The notes beneath the pieces were generated by a model. The model saw only the letters and a list, made by a program, of their open reading frames with translations, had not been told where the DNA came from and did not search any database. Source: Caulobacter radicis (GTDB taxonomy: Bacteria; Pseudomonadota; Alphaproteobacteria; Caulobacterales; Caulobacteraceae). From it: a stretch of DNA of 64,000 bases. This document shows positions 27,902 to 39,188 of this stretch, in pieces; positions within the stretch are counted from its first letter, which is position 1, and each line of letters begins with the position of its first letter. The stretch spans positions 126,358-190,357 of the forward strand of contig NZ_QDKO01000043.1 in assembly GCF_003094615.1 (NCBI RefSeq). Direction: 5' to 3'. Both the position numbers and the translations under genes were made by a program.

Positions 27902-29182
27902 ATGCACTACGACATCGTGATCGTCGGCGGCGGCGCCGGCGGACTGGAGCTCGCGGCGCAGCTGGGCCGCAAGCTCGGCCGTCGCGCGGGCAAGGAGAGG
28001 ATCCTGCTGATCGACCGCTCAGGCTTTCACATCTGGAAGCCGAGTCTGCACGAGGTCGCCGCCGGCACGCTGGACGTGCACCAGGAGGGGCTCTCCTATC
28101 CCATCCTCGGCCGGGCCAACCACTTCAGCTTTCACCTGGGCGAGCTGTCGGGGCTCGATCCGGTCGCCAAGCGCCTCACGCTGAAAGCCATCACCACCAA
28201 GGACGGCGCGACGCTGGTGCCCGAGCGGTCGATCACCTTCACCTGGGGCGTGATCGCCATCGGCAGCGGCTCCAACCTGTTCGGCACGCCGGGCGCCGAG
28301 ACCGCCCACCTGCTGGAACGGACGGAAGACGCCGAGGCCTTCCACACCCGCCTGCTGGCCGCATTCATGAAGGCCTCGTTCGCGCCCGAGCGCACCATGG
28401 GCGTGGCGATCGTCGGCGGCGGCGCCACGGGCGTGGAGCTGTCGGCTGAACTGCTGGAGGCCCATCGCGAGTTGCTGGAAAGCCTGGGCGTCGAACAGCG
28501 CTTCCGCCTCGACATCACCATCGTCGAGGCCGCCCCGCGCATTCTCGGCGGCCTGCCCGAAAAGACTTCGGCCCAGGCGACCGTGGCGCTGGAGCGCAAG
28601 GGCGTTCGCGTGCGGACCGGCGCCAAGGTCATCGCCGTCCACCCCGACCGACTGGAGACCAGCGTCGGCGACGTCCCCGCCGACCTGATCGTCTGGGCCG
28701 CCGGCGTGAAGGCCGCAGACAGCAATGTCGAGCTTGGCCTGGAAACCAACCGCCTCAACCAGTTCGTGGTCGACGACCACCTGGAGACCTCCGCGCCAGG
28801 CATCTGGGCCCTGGGCGACTGCGCCGCCTGCCCATGGAAGGACGGCAAGCTGGTGCCCGCCCGCGCCCAGGCCGCCCACCAGCAGGCCAGCTACCTAGCC
28901 AAGGTGCTGCTGGCCCGGCTGCGCCAGGCGCGGGTGGAAGAACCCTATGTCTACAAGGACTTCGGCTCGCTGGTGTCGCTTGGCGAGAACAAGGGCGTCG
29001 GCGCCCTGATGGGCGGGCTCGGCGGTCCCAACTTCTTCATCGAGGGGCTGGTGGCCAAGTGGTTCTACGTGTCGCTGCACCTGGCCCACCACAAGGCCAT
29101 ACTCGGCGTCAGCAAGACCGCCACACTCGCACTGGCCAGACTGCTGCAGCAGCGCGTGGCGGGACGGTTGAAGCTGCACTAG
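27902..29182 (+). CDS. ndh: Type II NADH:quinone oxidoreductase (NDH-2)
   Basis: A 426-residue FAD enzyme that passes electrons from NADH to the quinone pool without pumping protons. Two nucleotide-binding folds are visible: IVGGGAGGLELAAQLG at the N-terminus (FAD) and MGVAIVGGGATGVELSAELLE (about 162-182, NADH). DLIVWAAGVKA and IWALGDCAACPWKDGKLVPARAQAAHQQASYL are typical family motifs. The C-terminal amphipathic part (GPNFFIEGLVAKWFYVSLHLAHHKAILG) would attach to the inner membrane. Confidence 0.9.
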   Translation: MHYDIVIVGGGAGGLELAAQLGRKLGRRAGKERILLIDRSGFHIWKPSLHEVAAGTLDVHQEGLSYPILGRANHFSFHLGELSGLDPVAKRLTLKAITTKDGATLVPERSITFTWGVIAIGSGSNLFGTPGAETAHLLERTEDAEAFHTRLLAAFMKASFAPERTMGVAIVGGGATGVELSAELLEAHRELLESLGVEQRFRLDITIVEAAPRILGGLPEKTSAQATVALERKGVRVRTGAKVIAVHPDRLETSVGDVPADLIVWAAGVKAADSNVELGLETNRLNQFVVDDHLETSAPGIWALGDCAACPWKDGKLVPARAQAAHQQASYLAKVLLARLRQARVEEPYVYKDFGSLVSLGENKGVGALMGGLGGPNFFIEGLVAKWFYVSLHLAHHKAILGVSKTATLALARLLQQRVAGRLKLH

Positions 29183-29187
29183 CTGGC

Positions 29188-29211
29188 CCCCTCTCCCCGA
29201 AGGGAGAGGGG
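29188..29211. terminator. Bidirectional terminator-like hairpin between ndh and hflX
   Basis: A perfect 10-bp stem (cccctctccc / gggagagggg) with a cgaa loop lies 6 bp after ndh and 6 bp before the convergent hflX stop. It resembles in composition the larger palindromic elements at 46714 and 61554. Confidence 0.55.
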
Positions 29212-29216
29212 CTCGT

Positions 29217-30569
29217 TCATTCGCCGATCGGCATCACCCAGACGGTGGGAAACTGCCGCTCGAAGCGGCCCAGGGCCTGCGGATCCATGCGGGCGACGAG
29301 ACGGACCTCGCCGTCCTCCGTGTCCTCGCGTTCGACCACGCGGCCGTTGCGATAGATCCAGGCCAGGGCCTCGCCGTCGGCAGGGCCAAGGCGCAGGGCC
29401 ATCGGCGGGGTGTCGTCGATCAGGCCGCCGACACGCTTGAGCAGCTCGGCGCAGCCCTCGCCCGTGACGGCGGAGACCGGCGAGGCGTCGGACCGTTTCG
29501 CGCGGCCCTCCAGGATCTCGCGTTCCTCGCCCTCGACCAGGTCGATCTTGTTCCAGACCTCGACGACGGTCTTACCCTCGTCGGCGGTGACCTTCAGTTC
29601 GGACAGCACCGCCTGGACGTCGCGCGCCTGGGCGTCGGTGTCGGGATTCGCCACGTCGCGGACATGCAGCACCACATCGGCTTCCTGCACCTCCTCAAGG
29701 GTGGCGCGGAAGGCCTCGACCAGCTCGTGCGGCAGGTCGGAGATGAAGCCCACGGTGTCCGACAGGATGGCCGGGCGACCATCGGGCAGCTTCACCGTCC
29801 GCAGCGTCGGGTCGAGCGTGGCGAACAACATGTCCTGGGCCACGACCTCGGCGTTGGTCAGGCGGTTGAACAGTGTCGACTTGCCGGCGTTGGTGTAGCC
29901 CACCAGCGCCACAGTCGGGTACGGGACCTTCTTGCGGGCGCTGCGGTGAAGGGTACGGGTGCGCCGCACCTCCTCCAGCTCGCGCTTGAGCTTGCCGATC
30001 GTGCCGGCGATCAGGCGCCGGTCGAGCTCGATCTGGGTTTCGCCGGGACCGCCGGTCGAGCCGGTGCCGCCCCGCTGGCGTTCCAGGTGGGTCCAGGTGC
30101 GCACGAGGCGCGAGCGCTCGTAGTCGAGCCGCGCGAGCTCGACCTGCAGCTTGCCTTCACGGGTGCGGGCGCGGCGGGCGAAGATCTCGAGGATCAGGCC
30201 GGTGCGGTCCACCACCTTGACGCCCAGGCCGCGCTCGAGATTGCGTTGCTGGACGGGGGTGAGCTGGTCGTCGAACACGGCGACGTCGATCTCCTCGACC
30301 TCGCAGACGGCCTTGAACTCTTGGATCTTGCCGCTGCCGAACAGGGTGGCGGGCGTGACGGCCCGAAGCGGCGCGATGGCCGTTTCGACGACGTCGAGAT
30401 CGAGGGCGACGGCGAGGCCGACGGCCTCTTCGAGGCGCGCCTTGGGATCGCGCGCCTCCAGAGCGGCCTGCCCGCGAGCAGGCCGCACCGGATGGATCAC
30501 GAAGGCCCGAAGGATCGGGTCGGCGTGATCGATAAGTCCATCGGGGGACTTAGAAGTAGATTTTGACAA
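29217..30569 (-). CDS. hflX: GTPase HflX
   Basis: A 450-residue ribosome-associated GTPase that splits stalled or heat-damaged ribosomes. The N-terminal HflX domain contains LFGSGKIQEFKAVCEVEEIDVAVFDDQLTPVQQRNLERGL and ERQRGGTGSTGGPGETQIELDRR. The G domain starts around 205 with G1 GYTNAGKSTLFN, G3 DTVGFISDLP and G4 NKID. The start is probably TTG at 30569, 13 bp after the hfq stop; no nearby ATG gives a complete N-terminus. The hfq-hflX pairing is widely conserved. Confidence 0.92.
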   Translation of the reverse strand: MSKSTSKSPDGLIDHADPILRAFVIHPVRPARGQAALEARDPKARLEEAVGLAVALDLDVVETAIAPLRAVTPATLFGSGKIQEFKAVCEVEEIDVAVFDDQLTPVQQRNLERGLGVKVVDRTGLILEIFARRARTREGKLQVELARLDYERSRLVRTWTHLERQRGGTGSTGGPGETQIELDRRLIAGTIGKLKRELEEVRRTRTLHRSARKKVPYPTVALVGYTNAGKSTLFNRLTNAEVVAQDMLFATLDPTLRTVKLPDGRPAILSDTVGFISDLPHELVEAFRATLEEVQEADVVLHVRDVANPDTDAQARDVQAVLSELKVTADEGKTVVEVWNKIDLVEGEEREILEGRAKRSDASPVSAVTGEGCAELLKRVGGLIDDTPPMALRLGPADGEALAWIYRNGRVVEREDTEDGEVRLVARMDPQALGRFERQFPTVWVMPIGE

Positions 30570-30582
30570 AAGAGCCTTGGAC

Positions 30583-30831
30583 TTAGTCGTCTTGATCGGC
30601 GCTCGGCTCGTACAGCTGAACGGGCTGAGCCGGCATGATCGTCGAGATGGCGTGCTTGTAGACCAGTTGAGACTGGCCGTCGCGGCGCAGCAGGACGCAG
30701 AAGTTGTCGAACCAGCTGACCACGCCCTGCAGCTTGACGCCGTTGACCAGGAAGATGGTGAGCGGCGTCTTGGACTTGCGCACGCTGTTCAGGAAGGTGT
30801 CCTGAAGATTCTGTTTCTTGTCGGCGGACAT
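30583..30831 (-). CDS. hfq: RNA chaperone Hfq
   Basis: An 82-residue Sm-like protein forming a ring hexamer that pairs small RNAs with mRNAs. The Sm1 motif [40 protein letters not shown] and the Sm2 motif [13 protein letters not shown] are intact. ATG at 30831 gives the usual N-terminus [10 protein letters not shown], with GAGGGGAA upstream. A short acidic tail ends the protein. It sits between the D-amino acid transaminase gene and hflX. Confidence 0.97.
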   Translation of the reverse strand: MSADKKQNLQDTFLNSVRKSKTPLTIFLVNGVKLQGVVSWFDNFCVLLRRDGQSQLVYKHAISTIMPAQPVQLYEPSADQDD

Positions 30832-30897
30832 TGGGGATTCCCCTCTCGTTGAAATCGGAAGGCAGAACGCCCTCCACACAAACAAGCTCATGCTAGA

Positions 30898-30939
30898 GCA
30901 TTTTTCGCCGTTTGATATGACTTTCCGGCGAGAAAATGC
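30898..30939. repeat. Palindromic element upstream of hfq
   Basis: gcatttttcgccg and cggcgagaaaatgc form an imperfect inverted repeat around a 15-base spacer. It lies between the transaminase stop and the hfq ribosome site. It could be a terminator for dat, an operator or a dispersed repeat. Confidence 0.6.
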
Positions 30940-30959
30940 ACGCAGGGCGGTGAGCGATC

Positions 30960-31823
30960 CTAGATCGCTCCCGCTCGCGCCCGCTCGATATAGAGAGCCC
31001 GCAGGCGGCTCGCCACCGGTCCAACGACGCCATCGCCGATCTTGACGCCGTCAATGCTGGTGATCGGGGTCACCAGGCTGCCGGCCCCCGTGATGAAGGC
31101 TTCCCTGGCGGCCTTGGCCTCCTCGACCGTGAATGGCTGCTCGGCCACCGGCAAGCCGGCCTCGGCGATCACGTCCAGCAGCGTCAGGCGCGTGACGCCG
31201 CGCAGGATGTTGGCCTGAGTGTCGCGAGTCCGCAGGCGGCCCTCGGCGTCGACGATCCAGGCGTTGGACGAGGCGCCTTCGGTGACCAGGCCCAGGTCGT
31301 CGACGAACCAGGCCTCGATCGCGCCGCGCTCGCGGGCGGCCTGCTTGGCCAGCGCATTCGGCAGAAGTCCGATGGTCTTGATGTCGCAGCGGCCCCAGCG
31401 GTTCTCCGGCACGGTGATCACGGCCGAGCCCTTGGCGGCCTTGGCCTCGATGGCGGCGCGATCGACCGAGCGGGCGGTGATGACGACCGCCGGCGGCACG
31501 GCCGGATTCGGGAAAGCGTGGTCACGCTTGGCGACGCCTCGGCTGACCTGCAGGTAGACGAGGCCTTCGCGCACGTGATTGCGGCGGATGGCTTCGCGCA
31601 GCACGACGGTCAAGGCCGCCTCGCTCATCGGGTGGGCGATGCGCAGTTCGTCGAGGCTGCGCCACAGGCGGGCGAAGTGGCCTTGCGCGTCGGCCAGCTT
31701 GCCGTCGAACACGGCCCACACCTCGTAGACCCCGTCGGCCAGTTGGTAGCCGCGGTCCTCGATGTGCACGGCGGCCTGGCCGTGACGCACGAAGCGGCCG
31801 TTGACGTAAGCGAAACGCGACAT
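30960..31823 (-). CDS. dat: D-amino acid aminotransferase (D-alanine transaminase, class IV)
   Basis: A 287-residue fold-type IV PLP enzyme. The N-terminus [36 protein letters not shown] is typical. The PLP Lys is in [32 protein letters not shown] (about 145), and [11 protein letters not shown] and [11 protein letters not shown] follow. It would interconvert D-alanine and D-glutamate with their keto acids, supplying peptidoglycan precursors. It starts 8 bp after the ntrX stop on the same strand. Confidence 0.88.
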   Translation of the reverse strand: MSRFAYVNGRFVRHGQAAVHIEDRGYQLADGVYEVWAVFDGKLADAQGHFARLWRSLDELRIAHPMSEAALTVVLREAIRRNHVREGLVYLQVSRGVAKRDHAFPNPAVPPAVVITARSVDRAAIEAKAAKGSAVITVPENRWGRCDIKTIGLLPNALAKQAARERGAIEAWFVDDLGLVTEGASSNAWIVDAEGRLRTRDTQANILRGVTRLTLLDVIAEAGLPVAEQPFTVEEAKAAREAFITGAGSLVTPITSIDGVKIGDGVVGPVASRLRALYIERARAGAI

Positions 31824-31831
31824 CGGAGTCC

Positions 31832-33220
31832 TTACTCTTCTTCCTCGCCGCGGCCGCCGGCCACGCCCAGGGACTTCAGCTTGCGGTGCAGGGCCGAGCG
31901 CTCCATGCCGATGAAGTTGGCCGTGCGCGAGATGTTGCCGCCGAACCGCAGGATCTGGGCGTTGAGGTACTCGCGCTCGAACAGCTCGCGGGCCTCGCGC
32001 AGCGGCAGGGCGATGATCCGCTCGGCGCCGATCGCGCCCGAACCGCCGCTGGCCGGCTGTTCGGAGGCGTTCAGCATCTCGGCGGTGATCAGGTCGCCGG
32101 GCTCGCCCGCGGCCAGGATCAGCATCCGCTCGACGTTGTTGCGCAGCTGGCGGACGTTGCCCGGCCAGGCCTGGACCTGCAGGGTCGCCAGGGCGTCCTC
32201 GCCCAGGCGGCGACGCTGCATGCCGGTGGCCTCGCTGATCCGCTCGATGAAGTAGCTGATCAGTTCGGGGATGTCCTCGCGCCGCTCGGCCAGGCCCGGC
32301 ACGCGCACCGGCACCACGTTGAGGCGGTGGAACAGGTCCTCGCGGAAGCGGCCGGCGGCGATCTCCTCGCGCAGGTCGCGCGAGGTGGACGAGATCACCC
32401 GCACGTCGACCTGGACGTCGCTGTCGCCGCCTACGCGGCGGAAGCGCTGCTCGACCAGCACCCGCAGGATGCGGCTCTGGGTTTCGCGCGGCATGTCGGC
32501 CACTTCGTCGAGATAGAGGGTGCCGCCGTGGGCGCGCTCGAACACGCCGATCTTGCGCGGGCGACCGCCCTCGCCTTCCTCGCCGAACAGCTCGACGTCG
32601 AGGCGTTCGGGGGCCATGCCGGCCGAGCTGACGGCCACGAACTCGGCTTTGGTGCGGGCGCTGGCGCTGTGGATCAGGCGGGCGACCAGCTCCTTGCCAG
32701 AGCCGGGCGGGCCGGCGACCAGCACGCGGCTGTTGGCCGGGGCGACCTTGGCGATCATCTGACGCAGGGCCTGGGCGGCCTGCGACTTGCCCATCAGGCC
32801 GTCGGAGGCGAAGCTCTGGGCCCGCAGGCGGCGGTTCTCGCGCTTGAGGTTGGCCGCCTCCAGGGCGCGCTCGACCACCAGCAGCAGCCGGTCGGACTTG
32901 AACGGCTTCTCCAGGAACTCGTAAGCGCCGCGCTTGATGGCGCTGACGGCCGTCTCGATGTTGCCGTGGCCCGAGATCATGATCACCGGCAGGTCGGCGT
33001 CGAGCGTCTTGACCATGTCGAGCAGTTCCAGCCCGTCCATGCCTCCGCCCTGCATCCAGATGTCGAGGACCAGCAGGGCGGGCTTGCGGGCGCGCAGGGC
33101 GGCCAGGGCCTGGTCGGCGTCGGCTGCCGTGCGCACGGCGTAGCCTTCGTCCTCCAGGATCCCCGCCACCAGATCGCGGATGTCGACCTCGTCGTCGACC
33201 ACCAGCACGTCGGCGCTCAT
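31832..33220 (-). CDS. ntrX: Response regulator NtrX
   Basis: A 462-residue NtrC-family regulator, partner of NtrY. Receiver domain residues 1-120 with acidic pocket VVDDE and phosphoacceptor D53 (LLVLDIWM). The AAA+ domain has a Walker A-like loop in the variant form AGPPGSGKELVAR, Walker B GGTLYLDEVADMP and the arginine-finger region. A C-terminal Fis-type helix-turn-helix is present (GGNISRTANFIGMERSALHRKLKSLGV). The loop expected to read GAFTGA is replaced by GEEGEGGRPRKIG, so sigma-54 activation is unlikely. ATG overlaps the ntrY stop. Confidence 0.93.
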   Translation of the reverse strand: MSADVLVVDDEVDIRDLVAGILEDEGYAVRTAADADQALAALRARKPALLVLDIWMQGGGMDGLELLDMVKTLDADLPVIMISGHGNIETAVSAIKRGAYEFLEKPFKSDRLLLVVERALEAANLKRENRRLRAQSFASDGLMGKSQAAQALRQMIAKVAPANSRVLVAGPPGSGKELVARLIHSASARTKAEFVAVSSAGMAPERLDVELFGEEGEGGRPRKIGVFERAHGGTLYLDEVADMPRETQSRILRVLVEQRFRRVGGDSDVQVDVRVISSTSRDLREEIAAGRFREDLFHRLNVVPVRVPGLAERREDIPELISYFIERISEATGMQRRRLGEDALATLQVQAWPGNVRQLRNNVERMLILAAGEPGDLITAEMLNASEQPASGGSGAIGAERIIALPLREARELFEREYLNAQILRFGGNISRTANFIGMERSALHRKLKSLGVAGGRGEEEE

Positions 33221-35460
33221 GTCATCTCCTCTACGCCGTTGGCAGTCGGCGCCGCGGCGAGCCGCGCCGACACCGGGAACTTCAGGACGACGCGCGCGCC
33301 GGCATGGCCGTGCGCGTCGGTGAGGACCAGCTCGCCGCCGTGGTCCTCCATGATCCGCTTGACGATGGCCAGGCCCAGGCCCGTGCCCTTCTCGCGGGTG
33401 GTCACATAGGGTTCGGCCAGCCGGTCGCGATCCTTCGCGGGCAGGCCGACGCCGTTGTCCTCGACGATGATGCACAGCGCCTCGTCGTCGGAGACCAGGG
33501 TCGCATCGATCTGGCCGCGCGGCTCGGGCGTCAGGTGACGCCGCGCGCCGACCGCCTCGCCGGCGTTCTTCAGGATGTTGGTCAGGGCCTGGCCGACCAT
33601 GCGCGCGTCGCAATTGACCCACACGGCGCCGCCCGGCTCGTCGATGACCACGTCGGTGTCGGCGTCGACCACGCGCTGGGCGAACACGCCGGCGCGCAGG
33701 AGTTCGGCCAGGTCGGCCGGCGCGAAACGCGGCGCGGGCATCCGGGCGAAGGCCGAGAACTCGTCAACCATGCGTCCGATGTCGCCGACCTGGCGAATGA
33801 TGGTGTCGGTGCAGCGATCGAAGGTCTCGAGATCGCCGGTGATGTCCTTGCGGTACTTGCGGCGGATGCGCTCGGCCGAGAGCTGGATCGGCGTCAGCGG
33901 GTTCTTGATCTCGTGGGCGATGCGGCGGGCGACGTCCTTCCAGGCGGCGTTGCGCTGGGCCGCCATCAGGCGCGTGACGTCGTCGAAGGTCAGCACCTGG
34001 CCCTCGGCGGCGTGACCGGCGGCCCGGACGCGCAGGCGCAGGGTCTCGCCGCCGCGCACCACATCGATCTCGACCTCGGCGTTGGGGCGGCCCTGGCCGA
34101 TCTCTTCCAGCACCTGGCCGAACTCCGGCGCGGCCTCGACCAGATCCTGGCCCTCCGCGCTCTCGTCAAGGGCCAGCAATTCGCCCGCGCGACGGTTCAG
34201 GGCCGAGATGCGGCCAGCGCCGTCGAGGCTGATCACCCCGGCGCTGACGCCCGACAGGACGGTCTCGATGAACTGTCGGCGCGACTCGGCGTCGAGGCTG
34301 GCGTCCTTCAGGGCCGCCTGCTGGGTCTGAAGGTCCGCTGTCATCATGTTGAAGGCGTTGGACAAGGCGCGGATTTCCTCCGGGCCGGCCTCGGCGTCGA
34401 CCCGGGCGTCCAGGTCGCCGGCCGACACGCGGCCCGCCGCCTGCACCAGACCGGACACGGGCGCGGCGATCGAGTTGGCGGCGGCGATGCCGACCCACAC
34501 GGCCGCGACCAGCACCAGCAGCGCCGTCTCGACGTAGCTGAGGCCGAAGATCGCCTGGATGCGGGCCCGGTTCACGGCGGCGTCACGATAGGAGATCAGC
34601 GACTCTTCCGACTCGATCAGGTGGGCCAGGATGCCCTTGTCGATCGGCCGGGCGATGTAGAGGTAGCCGTCGGGAAAGCCCTTCAGCTTGTAGAGGGCCC
34701 GAAACAGGTCCTCCGACACGAAGCGCTGCGAGGTGATCTCGCCGGTGTCGGTCCAGCGGAAGCTCGACGGCGGGGGCGCCAGGAACGGCGGGGCGTCGGC
34801 CAGTTCGGCCCGCGCCAGGATCCGGCCGTCGCGGTCGAGGATGTAGGCCGACGAGAAGCCGTTGTCCTCGGCCAGGGTGCGCAGGAAATGGCCGAAGGCG
34901 ACCGGCGATTCGGCCATGGCCGGGGCGGCGCTGTTCAGCGTCGCGGCCATCGGGCCCATGTGCTGGCTGATGTAGCTGGTCTGTTCGGAGACGTAGGACC
35001 GCGCCACGGTGGCCGAGTTCTCGACCACGGTCGTCACGCGCTTGCTGAACCAGCCGTCGACGCCGCGGTTGACCAGCACGCCGAAGAACAGCGCCACGAT
35101 CACCGCCGGCGCTACGGCCGCGACCGAGAACAGGCCCACGAACCGCAGGTGAAGGCGGGCGCCGGCGTCGCTGGAGCGGGCGTCGATCAGGTCGAGCAGC
35201 CGCCAGCCGACGATGGCGGCGACGCAGAGGATCAGGGCGAGGTTGAAGCCGAGGACCACCAGGATGGCGGTGCTGGCGGGGCCGATGGGGCCCGTGGTCG
35301 GCGGAGACGAGGCCAGGCCGACGCCCGTGGCCGTCAGAATCGCCGCCAGCACATAGCCGCCGCCCAGGACGTAGCGTGACCTCAAGAGTTCACGCCACCA
35401 GGACCGACTGAAACGGCGCGGGCGGTCTTCCGATTCCGAGACTGACGGGACCGAACTCAT
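33217..35460 (-). CDS. ntrY: Sensor histidine kinase NtrY
   Basis: A 747-residue membrane sensor. Hydrophobic helices near residues 30-50, 65-90, 105-130 and 300-325 enclose a periplasmic sensing region of roughly 170 residues. A HAMP domain (about 325-380), a PAS-like domain (about 385-495), the HisKA box [25 protein letters not shown] with phosphoacceptor His near 513, and an ATPase domain with DNGVGLPAK and TGLGLAIVKRIMEDHGG follow. NtrY and NtrX respond to nitrogen or redox/envelope cues in alphaproteobacteria. Immediately upstream lies a perfect palindrome and no clear ribosome site. Confidence 0.93.
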   Translation of the reverse strand: MSSVPSVSESEDRPRRFSRSWWRELLRSRYVLGGGYVLAAILTATGVGLASSPPTTGPIGPASTAILVVLGFNLALILCVAAIVGWRLLDLIDARSSDAGARLHLRFVGLFSVAAVAPAVIVALFFGVLVNRGVDGWFSKRVTTVVENSATVARSYVSEQTSYISQHMGPMAATLNSAAPAMAESPVAFGHFLRTLAEDNGFSSAYILDRDGRILARAELADAPPFLAPPPSSFRWTDTGEITSQRFVSEDLFRALYKLKGFPDGYLYIARPIDKGILAHLIESEESLISYRDAAVNRARIQAIFGLSYVETALLVLVAAVWVGIAAANSIAAPVSGLVQAAGRVSAGDLDARVDAEAGPEEIRALSNAFNMMTADLQTQQAALKDASLDAESRRQFIETVLSGVSAGVISLDGAGRISALNRRAGELLALDESAEGQDLVEAAPEFGQVLEEIGQGRPNAEVEIDVVRGGETLRLRVRAAGHAAEGQVLTFDDVTRLMAAQRNAAWKDVARRIAHEIKNPLTPIQLSAERIRRKYRKDITGDLETFDRCTDTIIRQVGDIGRMVDEFSAFARMPAPRFAPADLAELLRAGVFAQRVVDADTDVVIDEPGGAVWVNCDARMVGQALTNILKNAGEAVGARRHLTPEPRGQIDATLVSDDEALCIIVEDNGVGLPAKDRDRLAEPYVTTREKGTGLGLAIVKRIMEDHGGELVLTDAHGHAGARVVLKFPVSARLAAAPTANGVEEMT

Positions 35461-35466
35461 CGATGC

Positions 35467-35495
35467 GAGTTTAGGGCGGGGTGTGCCCTAAACTC
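35467..35495 (-). promoter_or_regulatory. Perfect 11-bp inverted repeat just before the ntrY start codon
   Basis: gagtttagggc (35467-35477) and gccctaaactc (35485-35495) are exact reverse complements around a 7-base loop. The palindrome ends 6 bases before the ntrY ATG and has no T-run after it, so it is a poor terminator; an operator or a translation-blocking hairpin fits better. A weaker hairpin (tgctga / tcagca) lies at 35506-35524. Confidence 0.65.
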
Positions 35496-35542
35496 AACAC
35501 CGATGTGCTGAAAAAGCGTCAGCAGTGGGATCCGCCGATCGC

Positions 35543-36964
<1,422 letters not shown>

Positions 36965-36968
36965 GTAC

Positions 36969-38084
36969 TCACGCGTCTCCCAAGGAAGGCTCAGGCGCCA
37001 CAGGCAGCAACACGCGGAACACGGTGCGGCCGGGCTCGGATTCGAAATCGATCAGGCCCCCATGGGCCGTCACGAGCTTGGTGACCAACGCAAGGCCAAG
37101 GCCGGTGCCATTGGCCTTGGTGGTCACGAAGGGCTGGAACAGGTGCTCACGCAGGCTCTGCGGAACGCCGGGGCCGTTGTCCTGCACCCGGATCTCGATC
37201 GGGGCGCTGGAGGCCGACTTGCCGTCGGCGCCGCGCACCCGAACGCCGGGGCGCCAGGCGGTGTGGATGGTCAGCTCGCCCTGGCCGTCGCCGCGCATGT
37301 GGGCGGCTTCCGAAGCGTTCTTCACCAGGTTCAGGAAGATCTGGATCAGCTGGTCCTCGTCGCCCCAGACCGGCGGCAGCGAGGGGTCGTAGTGGTCGCG
37401 CAGGCGCAGGCCGTCGGCGACGCCGTTGGCGACCAGCGCACGCACACGGTCCAGCACCTGGTGGATGTTGACCGCCTCGCGCGGGGTCGGGGCCTGCTCG
37501 GAAAAGGCCTCCATCCGATCGACGAGGCGACGGATGCGGTCGGTCTCGTCGACGATCAGCTGGGCCAGCGGCTGGTCTGCGGCGCTGGCGCCGGTCTTCA
37601 GCAACTGGGCCGCGCCGCGGATGCCCGCCAGCGGGTTCTTGATCTCGTGGGCCAGCATGCGGCCAAGCCCCACCACCGAGCGCAGGCCCGCCTGGTCGGC
37701 GGCGCGCTCGACGCCCAGCGCGCCCTTCACGTGCAGGGTCAGCAGCACCGAGCCGTCGCCCAGCGGTACGGCGGCGCCGTCGGCCTCGAACGGCGGCTGG
37801 CCAAAGAGATTGACCTCCACCCCGTGCTCACGGACCAGCGCGCCTTCGAACACGGCGCGGTCCATCAACGAGACGAGCACCGAACCGGGCGGCAAGGCGG
37901 CGCGGAAACGGCCGCGAGCCAGCAGCGACAGGCCGTGGCCGAACAGGGCCTCGGCCGCCTCGTTGACAGCCACCAGGCCGCCCTCGCGGTCGACCACCAG
38001 GGCCGGCTCGGGGCTGAGCTCGAAGGCGGCCGCCTTCAGGGCGTCCAGCGCGGGGCCGGAGAGGACGCGGGCGCGGTCGGTCAT
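36969..38084 (-). CDS. ntrB: Nitrogen sensor histidine kinase NtrB
   Basis: A cytoplasmic kinase/phosphatase of 371 residues with a PAS domain (about 10-120), phosphoacceptor H146 in [22 protein letters not shown] and an ATPase domain with [16 protein letters not shown] and [19 protein letters not shown]. It would phosphorylate NtrC under nitrogen limitation, normally under PII control. Its ATG at 38084 overlaps the dusB stop, so the tRNA-modifying gene and the sensor are co-translated. Confidence 0.93.
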   Translation of the reverse strand: MTDRARVLSGPALDALKAAAFELSPEPALVVDREGGLVAVNEAAEALFGHGLSLLARGRFRAALPPGSVLVSLMDRAVFEGALVREHGVEVNLFGQPPFEADGAAVPLGDGSVLLTLHVKGALGVERAADQAGLRSVVGLGRMLAHEIKNPLAGIRGAAQLLKTGASAADQPLAQLIVDETDRIRRLVDRMEAFSEQAPTPREAVNIHQVLDRVRALVANGVADGLRLRDHYDPSLPPVWGDEDQLIQIFLNLVKNASEAAHMRGDGQGELTIHTAWRPGVRVRGADGKSASSAPIEIRVQDNGPGVPQSLREHLFQPFVTTKANGTGLGLALVTKLVTAHGGLIDFESEPGRTVFRVLLPVAPEPSLGDA

Positions 38085-39088
38085 GCGGCGATCCTCCCGC
38101 CGGCGAGCCAGAGGTCGGCCAGGGCGATTTCCAGGGCGGCCGGATCCTCGATCCGGCAAAGGGCGGCGCGCGCGGCCCGACGGGCCTCGGCGGTTTCGGG
38201 CCAGGGCGCGGCCTCGATGTACGAGGCCAGGTGTTTGCGGAACATCTTCAGTCCCTGGCGCTCGCCGTAGAAGGCCAGGCTGCGGCGGAAATGGGTGAGC
38301 GCGATGGCCAGGCGCTCTTCGGCGGCGGGCTCGACGAAATCGCGACCGTCCAGCGCAGCCTCGATGGCCTGGGCGATCCAGGGGCGGCCATAGACGCCGC
38401 GACCGATCATGACGCCGTCGGCGCCGGACTGTTCGAGCGCGCGGCGAGCGCTGTCAGCGTCGGTGATGTCGCCGTTGACCAGCACCGGCACGGAGACGGC
38501 CTGCTTGACCGGCGCGACGGCGGCCCAGTCGGCCTCGCCCTTGTAGAACTGGCATCGGGTGCGGCCGTGCACGGTGATCGCGCGGGCCCCCGCCGCCTCG
38601 GCGCGGGCGGCGATCTCGGGGGCGTTGCGGCTGGCGTCGTCCCAGCCCAGGCGCATCTTGACGGTGACCGGCACGTCGACGGCCCGGGCGGCGGCGGCGA
38701 CCAGGGCCTCGGCCAGGTCGGGCTCGCGCATCAGGGCCGAACCGGAAGCGGCGCCCGCGGTGACCTCCTTGGCCGGGCAGCCGAAATTCAGGTCGATGAT
38801 CTCCGCTCCGGCTTCAGCCGCCAGGCGGGCGCCCTGCGCCATGAACTCCGGATCGCGGCCGACGAGCTGTACGACCATAAGCGGCAGGCCTTCGCCGACG
38901 GCCGCGCGGCGGACGACGTCGGGCCGGCCCTTCGCGAATTCCGCGCAGGCGACCATTTCGGTGGCCACGTATGATGCGCCGAGGCGCGTGGCCGTTTCTC
39001 TGAACGGGAGGTCGGACACGCCTGTCATCGGCGCAATCCATACCCGCCCGGGCACCGTGACGGCGCCGACTGCGAGCTGCTTGCTCAT
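38081..39088 (-). CDS. dusB: tRNA-dihydrouridine synthase DusB
   Basis: A 335-residue flavoenzyme reducing specific uridines in tRNA. Motifs: [22 protein letters not shown] at the N-terminus, [16 protein letters not shown], the catalytic Cys in [24 protein letters not shown] (about 101), and [18 protein letters not shown]. The tail [33 protein letters not shown] is typical. It heads the ntrBC operon, as in many alphaproteobacteria. Confidence 0.94.
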   Translation of the reverse strand: MSKQLAVGAVTVPGRVWIAPMTGVSDLPFRETATRLGASYVATEMVACAEFAKGRPDVVRRAAVGEGLPLMVVQLVGRDPEFMAQGARLAAEAGAEIIDLNFGCPAKEVTAGAASGSALMREPDLAEALVAAAARAVDVPVTVKMRLGWDDASRNAPEIAARAEAAGARAITVHGRTRCQFYKGEADWAAVAPVKQAVSVPVLVNGDITDADSARRALEQSGADGVMIGRGVYGRPWIAQAIEAALDGRDFVEPAAEERLAIALTHFRRSLAFYGERQGLKMFRKHLASYIEAAPWPETAEARRAARAALCRIEDPAALEIALADLWLAGGRIAA

Positions 39089-39188
39089 TTTATGATCATC
39101 CCCACCGCTGTGTTTTTAGGCACATTGTGCAGCGCAGTAAAGCCCTCCGTTGGCTGGACATGTCCGACGACAACGTTAGACACGGACC

